Shown here: one piece after another, positions 27,557 through 39,120 of the stretch | Layout of the letters: every line of letters begins with the position of its first letter | How positions within the stretch are numbered: the stretch's first letter is position 1 | Source of the DNA: Neonectria sp. B-13 | Taxonomy: Eukaryota; Ascomycota; Sordariomycetes; Hypocreales; Nectriaceae | Direction: 5' to 3' | Assembly: GCA_002682825.1 (NCBI GenBank) | Contig: NOKP01000011.1 | Coordinates: forward strand, 420-64,419 | Length of the DNA: 64,000 nucleotides | Made by a program: the position numbers and the translations under genes | Notes under the pieces: generated by a model | Database searches by the model: none | What the model saw: the letters and a program-made list of their open reading frames with translations, nothing else | Told to the model about the DNA's origin: nothing

Positions 27557-27572
27557 TTAAGCTTAAGCTTAA
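27557..27572. repeat. Perfect 16-bp palindrome
   Basis: TTAAGCTTAAGCTTAA equals its own reverse complement. It contains two overlapping AAGCTT units and lies in non-coding sequence. Confidence 0.8.
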
Positions 27573-28374
27573 CTTGTGGTGTATCGATGCTTCCAATGTC
27601 GTCTTCAGGGCGGCCCTGGCTCAAGACATGCATCAAGTGATGCTTCAAGTTTCATGGCAGAGATCAGCTGCTCAACCACAATTCGGACTTGACGATAAAT
27701 CTCACACTCCAGTCTATCGCAGGGGTTATTTATCGCTGACGAGGGCTGCTCAATCGTTTCACTCGCACACCGGAACAGACTCGATGATGCGTTGTCTTGC
27801 CCCTCTTGAACTCTACGCTATTCACCGTCTCTCAAATCTCAGATACATTTTCGTCGATTAATCAACTCCACTACGGTTTCCCAATCCCGAGCAGATTATC
27901 GAGCATCGAACGGCTAATCACATTGCGAATCCCTTGTTGCTCAAGCGGTCTTTCAACCTCTGGTCTGCGCCCCGTGCAATTCGAAATTATCCCGTACTGA
28001 GACCGCCATGGAATCTCCGCTTCCGACTTCCAACCGACGCCGGCCAGCGAACCATAGGTCGTGAACCCATTCATCCAACTACTTGATCGTCTCTGGACTG
28101 GATCATAGGATCACAAGGCTTTCTAGTGAGGCGGTGCATCTCTTCTTTCTAGAATATCTTCTTCTAGAACTCTGCTTTCATGAATATGTATGCGGTGCCA
28201 CGGTGCTTTGGGTTCTGCATCACAACCCTGAATTATGTTCCTCCGTTCCTGGATATCTGCTAAGCACACAACTGTTTGTTCCTATGCAGTCATGACCGCT
28301 TCTGCAAGTTCCACAATGATTATGTTTGCCCAGCCATGTTAAAATAGCAATGATGACAAACTAGTGTCTATAAT

Positions 28375-28425
28375 TTGAGTCCGAGGATTGCTTGAGTTCG
28401 AGGCTTGCTTGTGTCCGAGGCTTGC
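28375..28425. repeat. 17-nt tandem repeat, three copies
   Basis: Units at 28375-28391, 28392-28408 and 28409-28425 follow TTGAGTCCGAGGCTTGC with one or two differences each. The repeat is about 210 bp upstream of the secreted-protein pseudogene. Confidence 0.85.
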
Positions 28426-28638
28426 AAGATACACGTTCCAGCAGAATGAATAGCTTGGATAATGTTTGACAGTCGAGTACAGAACGCAGATGATGTTGCC
28501 TTTCCGTCTCTCAGAAAACATCACGACTAACTACAGAACAAGCAACACTATCCAGAACTTCCAGGAATAGCCAGTCTTCAGCTCTTGACCCCATCATCTT
28601 TCCAAATCAACGCTATCATCCCTCAACGACCGCACAAC

Positions 28639-29060
28639 ATGCAGTTCTCATCGGTCCTCCTCGCCATCATCTCTTTCGCCAGCGTGGCCCTGGCGGAATG
28701 CCACGGCAGCGGTGATCTTTGACTCGGATACCAAAGCATAGTGCTGGAAGTTGTGAAAAACAAGCTGTGCACCCCAGAAGCACTCGCCGGCCATTTCGAG
28801 CAGGACCAAATCCAGTACGGGTGCGTCTAGCTTGCCGGCGGCATCCACGGCAGCTTCGAGGTTAGGCGCAAGGGCTCCCTTCTCGACTTGTCCAATGAAG
28901 ACTGCTACCTTGACCTCGAACGAGAGGTGAACGGCTGTGACCGGGGTGGTTACCGCGAGTATGAGAACTGTGTGTCCAGGTGGGTTTGGTTCTTCTCGCA
29001 AGGTGCTGAGATGGATGCTAACAACAGAACAGCGCCGATCCTAACAGTGGTCCTTGCTAA
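28639..29060 (+). pseudogene. Broken small secreted cysteine-rich protein gene
   Basis: The ATG at 28639 starts a textbook signal peptide (MQFSSVLLAIISFASVALA), followed directly by a cysteine. The same frame continues coherently to 28979 but is broken by TGA at 28720-28722 and TAG at 28828-28830. A canonical intron (28980-29032; GTGGGT donor, GCTAAC branch, CAG acceptor) joins it to a short last exon ending SADPNSGPC and a stop at 29058-29060. Seven cysteines are spread over about 122 codon positions. The spacing and the terminal DPN-x-G-x-C pattern resemble a widespread family of small secreted fungal proteins of unclear function. The two stops could come from C:G to T:A changes, as in RIP or deamination. 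Apart from the stops no frameshift is seen, so the decay may be recent. The family name cannot be fixed without a search. Confidence 0.65.
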
Positions 29061-29331
29061 GTGCAACGAGCATGCTTCTTCTTCAACAACGGCTTCGTTC
29101 CCTGCAGCGCAGCGAGACCCATTGCCAACTCTTGGCTTCCTTACTTCGATTCTCATACAGGCTGGATTGGTTGGGGTTTTGATAGCAGAGGTGGCTGTGG
29201 AGGCGTGGGGCGCCAATTATCCAAGTCCATTGATGGACGAATATACTCTTACACCCATTGCCTCCTTGTTCATCTGCATTGGCTTATAAGAGCAATTTCT
29301 AGGACAAGGGGAGTATTGTCAAGTCGTACTA

Positions 29332-29661
29332 TCAGAATTGAGGCTTGTTGACAACGGCTAGTCCGTCGGTAATCTGGTGCGTCGAGTTGCTGGGCTGCTC
29401 GTGCCTGAACTGCAACAGGCGTGGCGTTGTCAACACGTTGAGAGAACCAGTATCAAAACCAACTAGCATAAATCCCCCCTTGTCGTCGAGATACAACCCG
29501 TTTCCGATCGCACCCTTATCACTTTGCGACATCCACATTAGACTACTAATCCCCGTCCCATTCCTCAAACCGAGCTCGATGACAAGACACTCAGCTTCCA
29601 CCTCCATTTTCAGATCGCCACAAGAAACGTCATAGTGACAACATCGATGCCATACCAACAC
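29332..29661 (-). pseudogene. Possible relic of a beta-propeller-like (SMP-30-type?) protein C-terminus
   Basis: A minus-strand frame of about 109 codons ends at 29332. It contains the stretch AIGNGLYLDDKGGFMLVGFD, which resembles one blade of SMP-30/gluconolactonase-like propellers, where GN/DGL..D..G..Y recurs. Its composition looks like a true protein rather than chance. No plausible 5' part could be joined upstream: the sequence beyond 29661 on this strand changes frame and hits stops. It may therefore be a decayed fragment. The family guess rests on one motif and is weak. Confidence 0.25.
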
Positions 29662-29910
29662 CTACCTCTGCCAAACCCCCATTCCACCGAGTTGACACTC
29701 TCCACGGCAACATTCCTCGTACTGCGGGCCTGAAGGAAGCCGTGGAAGGAGGCCCAGCGGCAACACACTCTGGCGATAGGAACATGCTCGTTTGTGTATG
29801 ACTTTCATTCTTGCTCATTAATGCCATATGAACACCCGGCTATGCCTGTCCCGTCCGTCCTTCATCCAACAACGCTCGACGCCATTTGCTTGAGCCGAGA
29901 TGAGTCGCTT

Positions 29911-29970
29911 ATGCTGAATCAAATGCTGAATCAAATGCTGAATCAAATGCTGAATCAAATGCTGAATCAA
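29911..29970. repeat. 12-nt tandem repeat, five perfect copies
   Basis: ATGCTGAATCAA is repeated five times without a change, then diverges after ATGC. As 12 is a multiple of three it keeps frames open on both strands (MLNQ repeats on +, HLIQ repeats on -), which explains short open frames here. Confidence 0.95.
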
Positions 29971-30186
29971 ATGCATCGCCAAGTTGCCATGTCCCTGTTC
30001 ACCCGCTCCCTTAATTCTCATGATGCAGCCAGTTAGAGATACAAATACCGTCCAAAAGAAAGTTATAATGAAAAACAAATAACCCTGAAATGCTATGTCC
30101 ATCAAATCATATAAGCATGGCCGACAAGCATCGGCCATACACCCAACAGTGTACCAAGGGTATCCGCCTTGGATACACGTACGCTT

Positions 30187-31884
30187 CTACAAATTACCCA
30201 GCCAGTATGAACACCGAAACCGGGCCAGCTCACGGGGTTTCATGACCGCGGCCCAGAAGTCGACGTGCTTCTCGGCAAGCTCATCCCCGTATCGTTCCCG
30301 TCCAATTGCCCCCAGGATGCTCCTGACGTGGCCAGGAGGGTGCCAATCCTTCGTGTCCCAGAGCAACCTCCGCTGGTCTCCGTCCTCACGGTACGCAGGG
30401 TCCAGCTGGAACTGCTGCGGGAACACCTCACCTGGGGCAGCATACCAGACCCCCCAGGGAGAGCGAGTAGGAACCTGGCGGGAAGCGCCAACCTCCAATG
30501 AGACGTGGATCATGGTCATGAGCGAGGCGACTTTCAGAGAGGGCATCTGGGAACAGGCTCGCCCAAACGCTTCTATCAGGGGCACCAGCGACTCCTCGTT
30601 TGGTACCCAGCGAAACAGACACATGGAGGCTCCCGAGAGCCTCTGGTTTTCAGAGTCTGAGTATCGCAGCGCCGCCGCAATGTCCTCGTCTTCGCTATGG
30701 CCGTAGCCGGGAGGCATCGTGGTAATGGAGCGGGCAGCAAGCGGCGGATCGACATTGTCGCCCGGTCTGCGAGCCCGAAAGTACCATCCTCCCGATGGTG
30801 TCGTCATGTTGAACTGGACATCGAGACGCTGTAGCCTCTGCCAGAATGGCTCAACAAGAGACGGGCTCAGACCCGGACTGGGCCAAAGAAGAGACTCGTC
30901 TAGACACCCTGTAACTGTGAGGCTTTTAAGGCTCCCGAGGTCAGCTGTGGCCTCGCGGATTGCGCGGCCAAGGGGATCAAGTGCTTCGCCTTTAGTGGTC
31001 AAGTCAGCCGGAAGCCAGGCGTGGTTCCAAAGCAAGTCTTGGCTCATGCAGACGCTCCACGTCTGCAGCGCCGACGCATCAGGTAGCACATCTCGGACAA
31101 CCTCGGCTAGCTGATGCCGGCAAGCACGGCGCAAGGCCGGATAACGCTGCTCGGTATCTACCATGAAGAAATCGCCGCTGCGGAGGTTCGGCAGCTTGGC
31201 CGCGATGTCCACGGCGGTCCGGTGGGCGAGCGTCCGCTTCATGACGGTGGTGTTGAAGCTGCTGATTGCCGGCACCACGGACAGCTCGGCCGGATGCAGC
31301 AGTTGGATGTAGGAATACTGGAAACGGCGATCCTGCAAGTCACGGCGGCGGACAATCTCCTCGTTTGCAATCTCGACAGCATCCAGGCGTTCAATGCGGC
31401 GGGGAGTACCGCGGCAGTCATTGTGGAAGTCATCCACAGTAGAGTACACGGCCTCGATATCGAGCTGGATGGAGTACTCGGTATCTCGGCCGGTTCTGCC
31501 CTTGTCCCAGGACCTGAGGATGCGAAACAAGCCGTTCACGGCGTCGGTAAAGGCCTCATCGTTGGCTCGTCGATCGGCCTCTCGCTCGAAGCGGCCCCTC
31601 GCCTCGGCGGGATAGCCAGGGAGGATGATGACGAAGCTGATGGCGCTGACGAAGCGACGGCGGCTGCCGGTGACGGTGGTCTCGAAGCGGTCCAAGTCGG
31701 TGCTCCTCAGACGAAGCTTCCGGAAGGTCTGCTTCTCGATAGCCTGCTGCCACGAACGTGAGACGGTGGCGAGGACCGGGCGCTCGACGGTCAGAGGGGA
31801 CGAGAGCACATATCTCGGATTCTCGTCGGAATCCGCAAAGCAAGTACCGATTTCGTTGTAGATTTCCTGAGGGAGGCGCTCCAT
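30187..31884 (-). CDS. F-box-like hypothetical protein, lineage-specific type
   Basis: An uninterrupted minus-strand frame of 565 codons starts with MERLPQEIYNEIGTCF, which has the LPxEIxxxI spacing of the start of an F-box. A conserved-looking SRSWQQAIEKQTFRKLRL segment at about 63-80 corresponds to the second half of the F-box region in many fungal F-box proteins. The remainder (about 90-565) has no motif I recognise, but shows the SLKSLTVTGC and LQRLDVQFN type of segments seen in leucine-rich or degenerate F-box orphans. Such proteins would act as substrate adaptors of SCF ubiquitin ligases if they bind Skp1. No membrane segment or signal peptide is seen. It borders the 14.9-kb gene-free stretch and the pseudogene area, which fits accessory gene status. 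Coding status is well supported by length and composition; function is only inferred. Confidence 0.65.
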   Translation of the reverse strand: MERLPQEIYNEIGTCFADSDENPRYVLSSPLTVERPVLATVSRSWQQAIEKQTFRKLRLRSTDLDRFETTVTGSRRRFVSAISFVIILPGYPAEARGRFEREADRRANDEAFTDAVNGLFRILRSWDKGRTGRDTEYSIQLDIEAVYSTVDDFHNDCRGTPRRIERLDAVEIANEEIVRRRDLQDRRFQYSYIQLLHPAELSVVPAISSFNTTVMKRTLAHRTAVDIAAKLPNLRSGDFFMVDTEQRYPALRRACRHQLAEVVRDVLPDASALQTWSVCMSQDLLWNHAWLPADLTTKGEALDPLGRAIREATADLGSLKSLTVTGCLDESLLWPSPGLSPSLVEPFWQRLQRLDVQFNMTTPSGGWYFRARRPGDNVDPPLAARSITTMPPGYGHSEDEDIAAALRYSDSENQRLSGASMCLFRWVPNEESLVPLIEAFGRACSQMPSLKVASLMTMIHVSLEVGASRQVPTRSPWGVWYAAPGEVFPQQFQLDPAYREDGDQRRLLWDTKDWHPPGHVRSILGAIGRERYGDELAEKHVDFWAAVMKPRELARFRCSYWLGNL

Positions 31885-33455
31885 GATTCCGTGATGGAGG
31901 GATTCAGGAATTCAGGAATTGGCTCTCGAGTCTTCGAAGCTACAACACACAGGTAACCCCGCTCGTGGAAACGACGAAGCAACAGCCATGATGCATCCAT
32001 CGGCTCATACAGATTGTTGTAAGAGGCCGACAGCTCGGCCTTTGCGGGGACCGAGCCACGTGACGCCGGAGGAGGAAATCCATCCATGCTGCTGCACAAG
32101 CTGCAGTTTCAGTGCGGAAAGCAGGGCGGGTCATTCCGTGAAGCGGAGGGCGCCTTTTTGCGGTGGGTGAAGCGCATCTGAGGCCGCGAGTGTTTGTTGT
32201 TTTGGGCGTTGAGGAGTTGGAGTTGGAGTTGGAGTGCTTGGAGTTGTCGTTCGTTGACGTTGACGTTGCCATAGCGTGTCACGTCTCGGCCGCCCGACTA
32301 GAAGGAGGTTGCGGAACCCGTTTGGGTTACGTCTGCGGCAGTCAATCAATCAAGGCCGCACCTGTCACTCTTTTCCCCGTACGGGTATATACAGGAACTC
32401 CCGAGTCTCGGCACTATAGTTATAGATCGGTGCTTGTTCTGTCCTGGCCACCTCCCTGGAAGACAGAAAACCACCAGAGTTGGCGGGCATCTTGCTCCCG
32501 CTAAGCAACCAAGCTGAGACATACTACTATGTACATGCTCCGTTGCGTGAGGCTAGTGCCGCTGGATTTGCCGTCTCGATCCAAGTGCCGTGGTGGGAAT
32601 GCGTTCTCTCCCACGGATGAGATCTCATCCTGGTACGTGCCCCAAGCCAAGACTTCCGCAATCGGCGGGGAGCGCGTCAGCGCACTGGAGCACTCCAGCT
32701 GGACAGCCATCCAGAAACAAATACGGAATACGGAAGCTGCAAGGATCGGCGCTCAATCGTAAATGCGAGTCCACACACGGCAATATCTCGATTTCGTATC
32801 GTATCGCGAGTGGCAAGGGCAAGCGTGTCCCGGGATCTGCCCTCAACGGCCGGCAGGCTAATTAACCAACGCGACGAGCAGGGATCTCGTTCTGTGATGC
32901 CATCGAGGCTGTCCTGTAAGCTGTCAGACGGCTTTTAACTGTGGTCCACTGGACGCCGGCGCCGTCAGTTCCAACTTCCAACTTTTCTCACTCACCCGTC
33001 AGCCACCAACAAGTCCTGCATCAACCGCGCTCGCCCTCCAGACCCAGCCGCATCAATAGTCGACAGCCGCGCCCTGAGCGTCTGGGGCTTAACGTCCTTA
33101 TTAGTGCAACGACTGCCGAGTCAGGACTAGTCCGCCCAGCTGAGCGGCAACGACGACAACGACGACGACGATAATGACGTGAGTGGATCAACCCATTGTC
33201 TCCTCGCACATAGCGCTGTGGAAGGGGAAGACACGACCGGTGTGATGTGATGTGATAGATCTCCTGACCGGGTCGGGCCCTGGCTCTCCCGGTCGCCGTC
33301 CCAGTGTTCCGAGGCAAACCCAAGCTGACTCGGACGGCTGGGACGTCGTAGAGCCTCTCGTTTTGGTCTGGCTCTACGAAGTACCACGGACCATCTGCAC
33401 ATATGCCTCTGTACCATGCCAATATTGCCCACCCCGTCCTTCGAGAGCCCCCTTG

Positions 33456-33466
33456 GTACTTCGTAC
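33456..33466. repeat. Interrupted palindrome GTAC-TTC-GTAC
   Basis: Exact copy of an 11-bp element whose arms, GTAC and GTAC, are palindromic around a TTC spacer. A near copy, TACGAAGTAC, lies at 33375-33384. Confidence 0.85.
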
Positions 33467-34440
33467 CGTACAAGGAGCTGACATGCCTCGTCAACCCGTA
33501 GTCCGCCCTGCAGTCCTGCACTGCTGCGCTCGCTCCTACACTCCTTCAGCCCAACCCAATCTCTCTCGGCGCACACCAGAGCCCCAGCTCTGTCAATTTC
33601 CCATCTGCTGCTCCTCCAATGGCCCCTGGCCGCGTCCCAAAAGCAACGATGGACTTCAGCTGCTCTGGTGCTCCGCCTATAACGGCACGCTGGGACGCCT
33701 GCACTAAGAAGACCTGGAGCACAACCACGCAAATGCACGCACACGCGCACGCACACGCGCGCCCGGCCCATGCTTGTTGGCGCCGCCCCTAGGGCTTAGG
33801 GAGTAGTCCCGGCATTTGGGAGGCGGGCGGCGCAGGCTTGCCAAGGGCGTATTCTGTGTGCAAGGTAGCACTGCGTGGAGCTGTCCGGGCGCGTGTGGCG
33901 CGCGGGCTGTCACTCTAACCGGGCCAGCCTTTGCATCGCTGGCGTCAAGGATACAGTCCACTGGGTTCGGTGACCTCGGTGGCTGCGCCGCAGGGCCACA
34001 TGGGACGAGAAATCCTCCAGTTCGCAATATCAAAATGCGGCCTGTCAATTCAGACCGCCGGATGCGACATCCAACGCGATTCTCATGCAAACTCCTCTTC
34101 AGACACGTTGCTGAAGGGGGGAATGTGAGAGAAGGGCAAGGGGATAAACGAAAGAAAAAGTAATTCCACTATCATCCCAACTGAGACAGGGGATTCGAAC
34201 CTGCATAACCAATCAGGAACAGCCACCCTAGCCTGTTGCTTGGGCTCTGTGCATGTGTTCCAGCTCAGACATTGGGTCAGGCTGACAGTGTAACACGTTT
34301 ACTAGCACCCTGGAAGCCTTGTCCGCTACTTTCCCGAGCTGAAGTTCCGAACACATCGACAAAGCGAGACACCGATGAAGTCGGAGAGTCTAACAATATA
34401 GGCGGCTGAAGCTGGCACACGCAGCGTCTCAACAAATCGC

Positions 34441-34948
34441 CTAAGCTCGGCAAGCCTTGTCGATGGCTTGAAGGATAGGCGCCACCAGGGACGATCGGCG
34501 CAGGGGTCCTGAGTGCAGATCATCCGCCATTTGGAGCATGTCGAAGAGAGCATTTTCTCCACTGTGATAACAGGCCTCATGCCGGCCGGATGTATGCCCC
34601 GTCCTGTAATTGCTTAAAAGCAAGTGTTAGCGGCCGTCTGGGCCGCACAGAGCGGCCGACCTCATCTGGGAGAATCAATGATCCAAACCTCGTCATGCCT
34701 CGCTGGAGAACTTGTCTCACCTCGGAGACATCGCCGTTACTGCGCGGAGGTCCTAATACCTCAAGGGTTTGCAGAAGGCGCCTGCTAGCGCTCCGCTGTT
34801 CCTCCCTCTCAGCGGCCAAGACGCTGCTCCACGTGTTGAACGGTTTCCCCATCCACGCCGTCGATGTTAGTGAATGAGGCATCACATTTGAGGATTTGCC
34901 CTGCCCTGCAGGTCCATTCGCCCTGCCATGGTGCTGGGCGCTAGCCAA
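34441..34948 (-). pseudogene. Possible coding relic with frame changes
   Basis: On the minus strand two frames overlap near 34577-34623. One (34948-34577) contains RSASRRLLQTLEVL and VLQRGMTRFGSLILPDEVG; the next (34623-34441) contains ENALFDMLQMADDLHSG and LVAPILQAIDKACRA before a stop. The composition is protein-like, but there is no start, no recognisable domain and a frame change between the parts. It may be a decayed gene or chance. Confidence 0.2.
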
Positions 34949-37900
34949 GTTGTTTCTGTGGTCGACAACAAAGCAAAAACGACTAGGTCAGCCATCATAG
35001 ATCCTAGTTGTTGAGAAGGCCAGTGCGACAGCCTGTTCTTCGTCTTCGAACGTTGAGTCGACGGGCGTATTGCACCAAGTACATATGGAACTCAAAAAGG
35101 ACAGTTAGAGAAATAACGTAGCGACGCGCAATGGTCCGTCCCGAGAAGTTGGGTTGCATGAATATCCCTCTTCCAGGCCTGGTAACAGATCTGAAGGACC
35201 TGAGGAAATCTCTGTCTGCTCTTCTCCCCGGGCGTGTGACATTTCCACGACATCCCTTGTGTGTTCTGCGATTGCCCCGGGTCCAGCGCGTACGTGCAGC
35301 GGTGACAGCCCGTCCCGGTCCCTGTGTTAGCCGAGCCGGCCGTGGCGACAAACGGACTCCGAGGTCAATTCCGCTGTGCGTCGTTCGAAAACAGCATTGG
35401 CGGATGAAGCCTGATTGAGATCCAAGCTCATGCAGGTTTCTTTAAACTGCCCTTCAGCCGAAGCACTCCTCCCACACCAACACCAGCGCCAGTAACCAAC
35501 ACTGAGCGCATGTTGTCATATCTTGGCATTTGACACTGACTTGTTGTCTCGCCGTGTCTGCCAAATCTCGCGTGTGTCCAAGATGGACTCTTGGTGGGCC
35601 GACTGCCCGGGGGCTCGATCCTTGACCAGCTTGAGTGCGTCAACGTTCGGCCAATTGAGCATTTTCATGATCAAACCTCGATAGCCTCGGATGAGGAGAA
35701 ATCTGCATCAACGCGGCGTGGGGCGTTGGATCTGGCGCGTCCCGTACTACCGGGATGCACGAGAAATCCGCCTGCGACGGTCGACTGGGATGTCCTGGGT
35801 AGACTGGTCTCGATCTTCGGCCATGGCCCACGGTGCTCCGCCTTATGGCACGATCCCCGCTCTCCCAATGCTTAGACTCCTGTGCTAACGAATGGAGTTT
35901 GCATAGGCGTGACGTTTTTTCCCGTTAGCCTTATCGCCTACTACTCATCTCTAAGGCCGCGGATCCACCCACGGCAGACACCATCAGTGTTGTGGGCCTT
36001 CAAGCTAGTTTGGCACACGGATGGCTTGCGGTTAGCTTGTGTGAAGCCCCTGGCTCCTGGGGATCTGGCTCTGGCACATGGCACCGCGTTTCGTCTTGAC
36101 ATGACCAGATGGCCACATTCGATGACGGCAAAGCGACCGATGCCCTCTTTCGTGGAGGGCAGGATGCATGCACCAAGGATGCAACCCCAGAGCGACGCTA
36201 AGTGCGACCTTGGGCTCCGCGCCATCCTGAACAACTTTGCAATGGCAGAAGTAGATCCGTGCTGAGGAGCATCTCACGGACGACAGGAGAGGTTCGTTGA
36301 GCCCGGGGGCGAGTCGAAGCAACTGTTCCATCGGTCCACATTGGGAGTGGTGTGTCGTTGTCCGGAGTCAAGTCAGCAGAGACATAAGTTGTCCCACCTT
36401 ACCGTCCGTCAACTAGGGTCTCGGAGTTGAAGTTGGCCTGTCGTCCAGCTCGACCGGGGCGGGCGAGGGACGATTTCGTTGGTCCTCGCCTGGAGGGATT
36501 GATTGGCACATGATGCCGCGAAATGGGTGCGGTGCTATGCTTCAGCACCAAGCATCAAGCACCAAATCACGGGTTGCCCCAAATCGCCGGTCCGAGCAGG
36601 GGAGGGGGCGACAGGCTTTCTCTCATTCCGGAAACGTCGGTGAAGCACCGAGTGAGGCAGATATTTCGTTCAGAGCTGAGAGCTGAAACGGACAATGATG
36701 ATTTCGGCCTTCGGGTGCTGGAGCTATCGATTTTCGGTAGGCTCCCACAGTAAAGCATCCAGCCTGGCTAGCCGGGCTTGCCATGGCGTCCCGACCCCAG
36801 AAAGGGGTTCCCGAGAACATCTTGGCTTTTGGCTGTGGCGGCAGCATTCCGCAGCCTCTTTGACCAGGGGTCCGAGATCCATGCAGCATCTGGTCCGTGT
36901 GCTTAGAGGTGGTCTGTGTGAGGCGCGTCGCTGCGTGCACTGCAGTGTGCGTCTACTAGTAGGTCCTCCCGAGCTACCGACCTCGCCTTAGTCAGCTGGT
37001 GTTTTGGCATGGATGGAAAGTGCCGTCGTTGTCGAGGCCAATCCATCACCTTGCTGCAAATGGATATGCTCGGACGTCCAAGTTCCCAGTTCGATCTGAT
37101 GGCGAAAGGTTGCAAACCCTGGCGGCACATAACCTGCATTGCAAGTTGCAAACGGTCGGAACTTCCCAGCCTTGTGTGTTACAGCACTTGTCCCTTGTAG
37201 GCCTACTCTAGTCTGCCCTTGACGGATGTCTTACACAAGAGAGCTTCCAGCTACCTCCGCTGTTTGTACGTACGCATGTCCAAACTATGACCTCATGCGG
37301 GGTGCGGCAAGCATGTGACGATGAGCTGGGCTTGCATCAACTCTCAAGGCGACGACCCCCTACACCCACCCTCCGTAGCAACACAAAGTTGGTCGGGTGT
37401 ATCGTAGGCCCAACTCGCGGGGCATCCGCGCACAAGATCCAACATCGATATGGCACTGCGAATTGGGCGACCGCCCTTGCATGGAGAGCGCCTGTAGTGG
37501 ATTATGCTGTGCAGGAAGATCCCGAAGATCCATATTCTAGGCACGGTTGCTCCATCAAATGGCCTGGCCAGGGAACCATGAGGAACGGGCCATGCTCACG
37601 GGGTCTCAGTTGTCGCGGGATCATGGGTTTCGGGGAGCAAAACAAAGACATTTGCACCTTCAATGTGGGTACCTACCTGCTCTCAGACTACAGTCCATGC
37701 CTGATTGATATGCCTGTGATAACGAGGGACGACTGACTGACGCCTCTGTCGACGACGAATTCCACAATGCCAACGTTGTCGCCATCGAGGCGGCCTGCAC
37801 TGCAGCCTTCCATGAGATGGCGCCCCCGTCGTGGGCCACGACAAGCCCATACAAGCCCAGGGCCATGGGGAAGGAACCTGGTGGCACAAACCCTCCAAGG

Positions 37901-39109
37901 CAGCCAAATGCATGGCGTTGAACAAGGTTGATGGCGCAGATGGTTCAGACAGACATGAATAGGAGATGGGAGGGCCCGAGAGCGCCGAACCAGCAAGCCA
38001 TCCAGCCACCTGAGGCAAACAAGCAAATGCCATGTTAGCGCCACCATCGATTGGCGGGCGGAGCTATGTGCTTTCAATTCAGCGACAATAGCATTTGCTT
38101 CCATACCAAAACCAGCACCGACCAACACCAATTTCTTAACAGCGACTTTGAGGCTAGTACTTGGTATGAAGCACGGAGCCACGAATCATTCCCCGTAACG
38201 AGTCGTGTCATGGAAGCGGCCATGGCCTTGTTCTATTATATTCCATTCCGGTCCCTGAATCGACGTCGACAGCCGTGACTGATAGACTCAACCAGAGGTG
38301 CACTAGGACCGATGCCCACCCTCCAATATTACCCAATGCCTCTCCCGCGCGGGCTAGGCGGAAGGATATTAAGGTCAAGACGAGACTACCAGCCTTGCCT
38401 GCATCGGGGAATCTTAGACGAGAACGGCCATGTGACGGGGTCTCACCTCACATCAATCGCTGCTGGTGGAGTTGGTGAGGAAGCGCTCTTTTCACTGCCG
38501 GATCCTGGAGAGTCGTATCATGAATCCGTGCTCCCCATCATCGGAAAGCGACTACGTAATCGGTGCGCTCGCAAGCATGGAGAGATTGCGTGTTCCAATT
38601 TTAGGAGCGATGACAGCTCGACCACAAATTGTCCAATATCTCTCCTGTCGAGCTCGCTGCTACGGTTCCTGCTCGGGAAGTGCCTCCGTGCCGTGTCCGT
38701 GTCACAGCATTGCCTTGTCCCTCTTGTTGCCATTGTCACCACGTATGACCATGACGTCTCGTCCGTCCTCCGTCCCAGGGCACTTGGTCGATCCGGGCCA
38801 TGACGACAACGAAGCGGATGAATGCATCGGACGCACAGTGATCTGTGGGACGCGACCCTTGGGATGGATAGTGGATGACCGCTTGCAGGCGAGGGGGTCC
38901 AATGCCCTTGGAGGCTCAGATCCCCAGACCAATGGACGGTATGGGCCCGATATTGATGGGGCCTCCCACAGCTGTTCGCCATTGGTGGCGTCGTCAAGCA
39001 CCTATCATCGTCCACGGGCCATCCTCGTCCCATCTCTGGAGTCCTGGACACAGAGACCGGAGCGAGGCAAGCGTGCCTTCGAACGCAAGGCCCAAAGCAC
39101 GGATGCAGA

Positions 39110-39120
39110 GTACTTCGTAC
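39110..39120. repeat. Interrupted palindrome GTAC-TTC-GTAC
   Basis: Second exact copy of the 11-bp element, in intergenic DNA; it is followed by GAATTTGACAATTTGTACGAAT, which repeats a TACGAAT half. Confidence 0.85.

Larger units (their letters stand above)
26741..28638. other. Intergenic region right of the copper transporter
   Basis: It contains the copper transporter promoter at its left end. No gene is supported. Small palindromes stand out: TGTACCGGTACA at 27209-27220 and the 16-bp perfect palindrome TTAAGCTTAAGCTTAA at 27557-27572. A frame at 27391-27861 (156 codons, no ATG at its head) has no recognisable domain. A 17-nt tandem repeat lies at 28375-28425. Confidence 0.4.
29061..30186. 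other. Region with possible gene relic and short tandem repeat
   Basis: Between the secreted-protein pseudogene and the F-box-like gene. The minus strand at 29332-29661 carries a coding-like frame (described separately). A five-copy 12-nt repeat is at 29911-29970. Nothing else was recognised. Confidence 0.4.

Noticed and set aside
27391..27861. 156-codon + strand frame right of the copper transporter
   Set aside because: Starts without ATG, no domain, and overlapping frames are equally open; kept only as part of the region description.
31114..31761. 215-codon + strand frame inside the F-box-like gene
   Set aside because: Antisense shadow of the 565-codon minus-strand gene.
34165..34260. tRNA-like B-box sequence on the minus strand (GGTTCGAATCC)
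   Set aside because: T stem and acceptor stem do not pair and no A box is found at the right distance.
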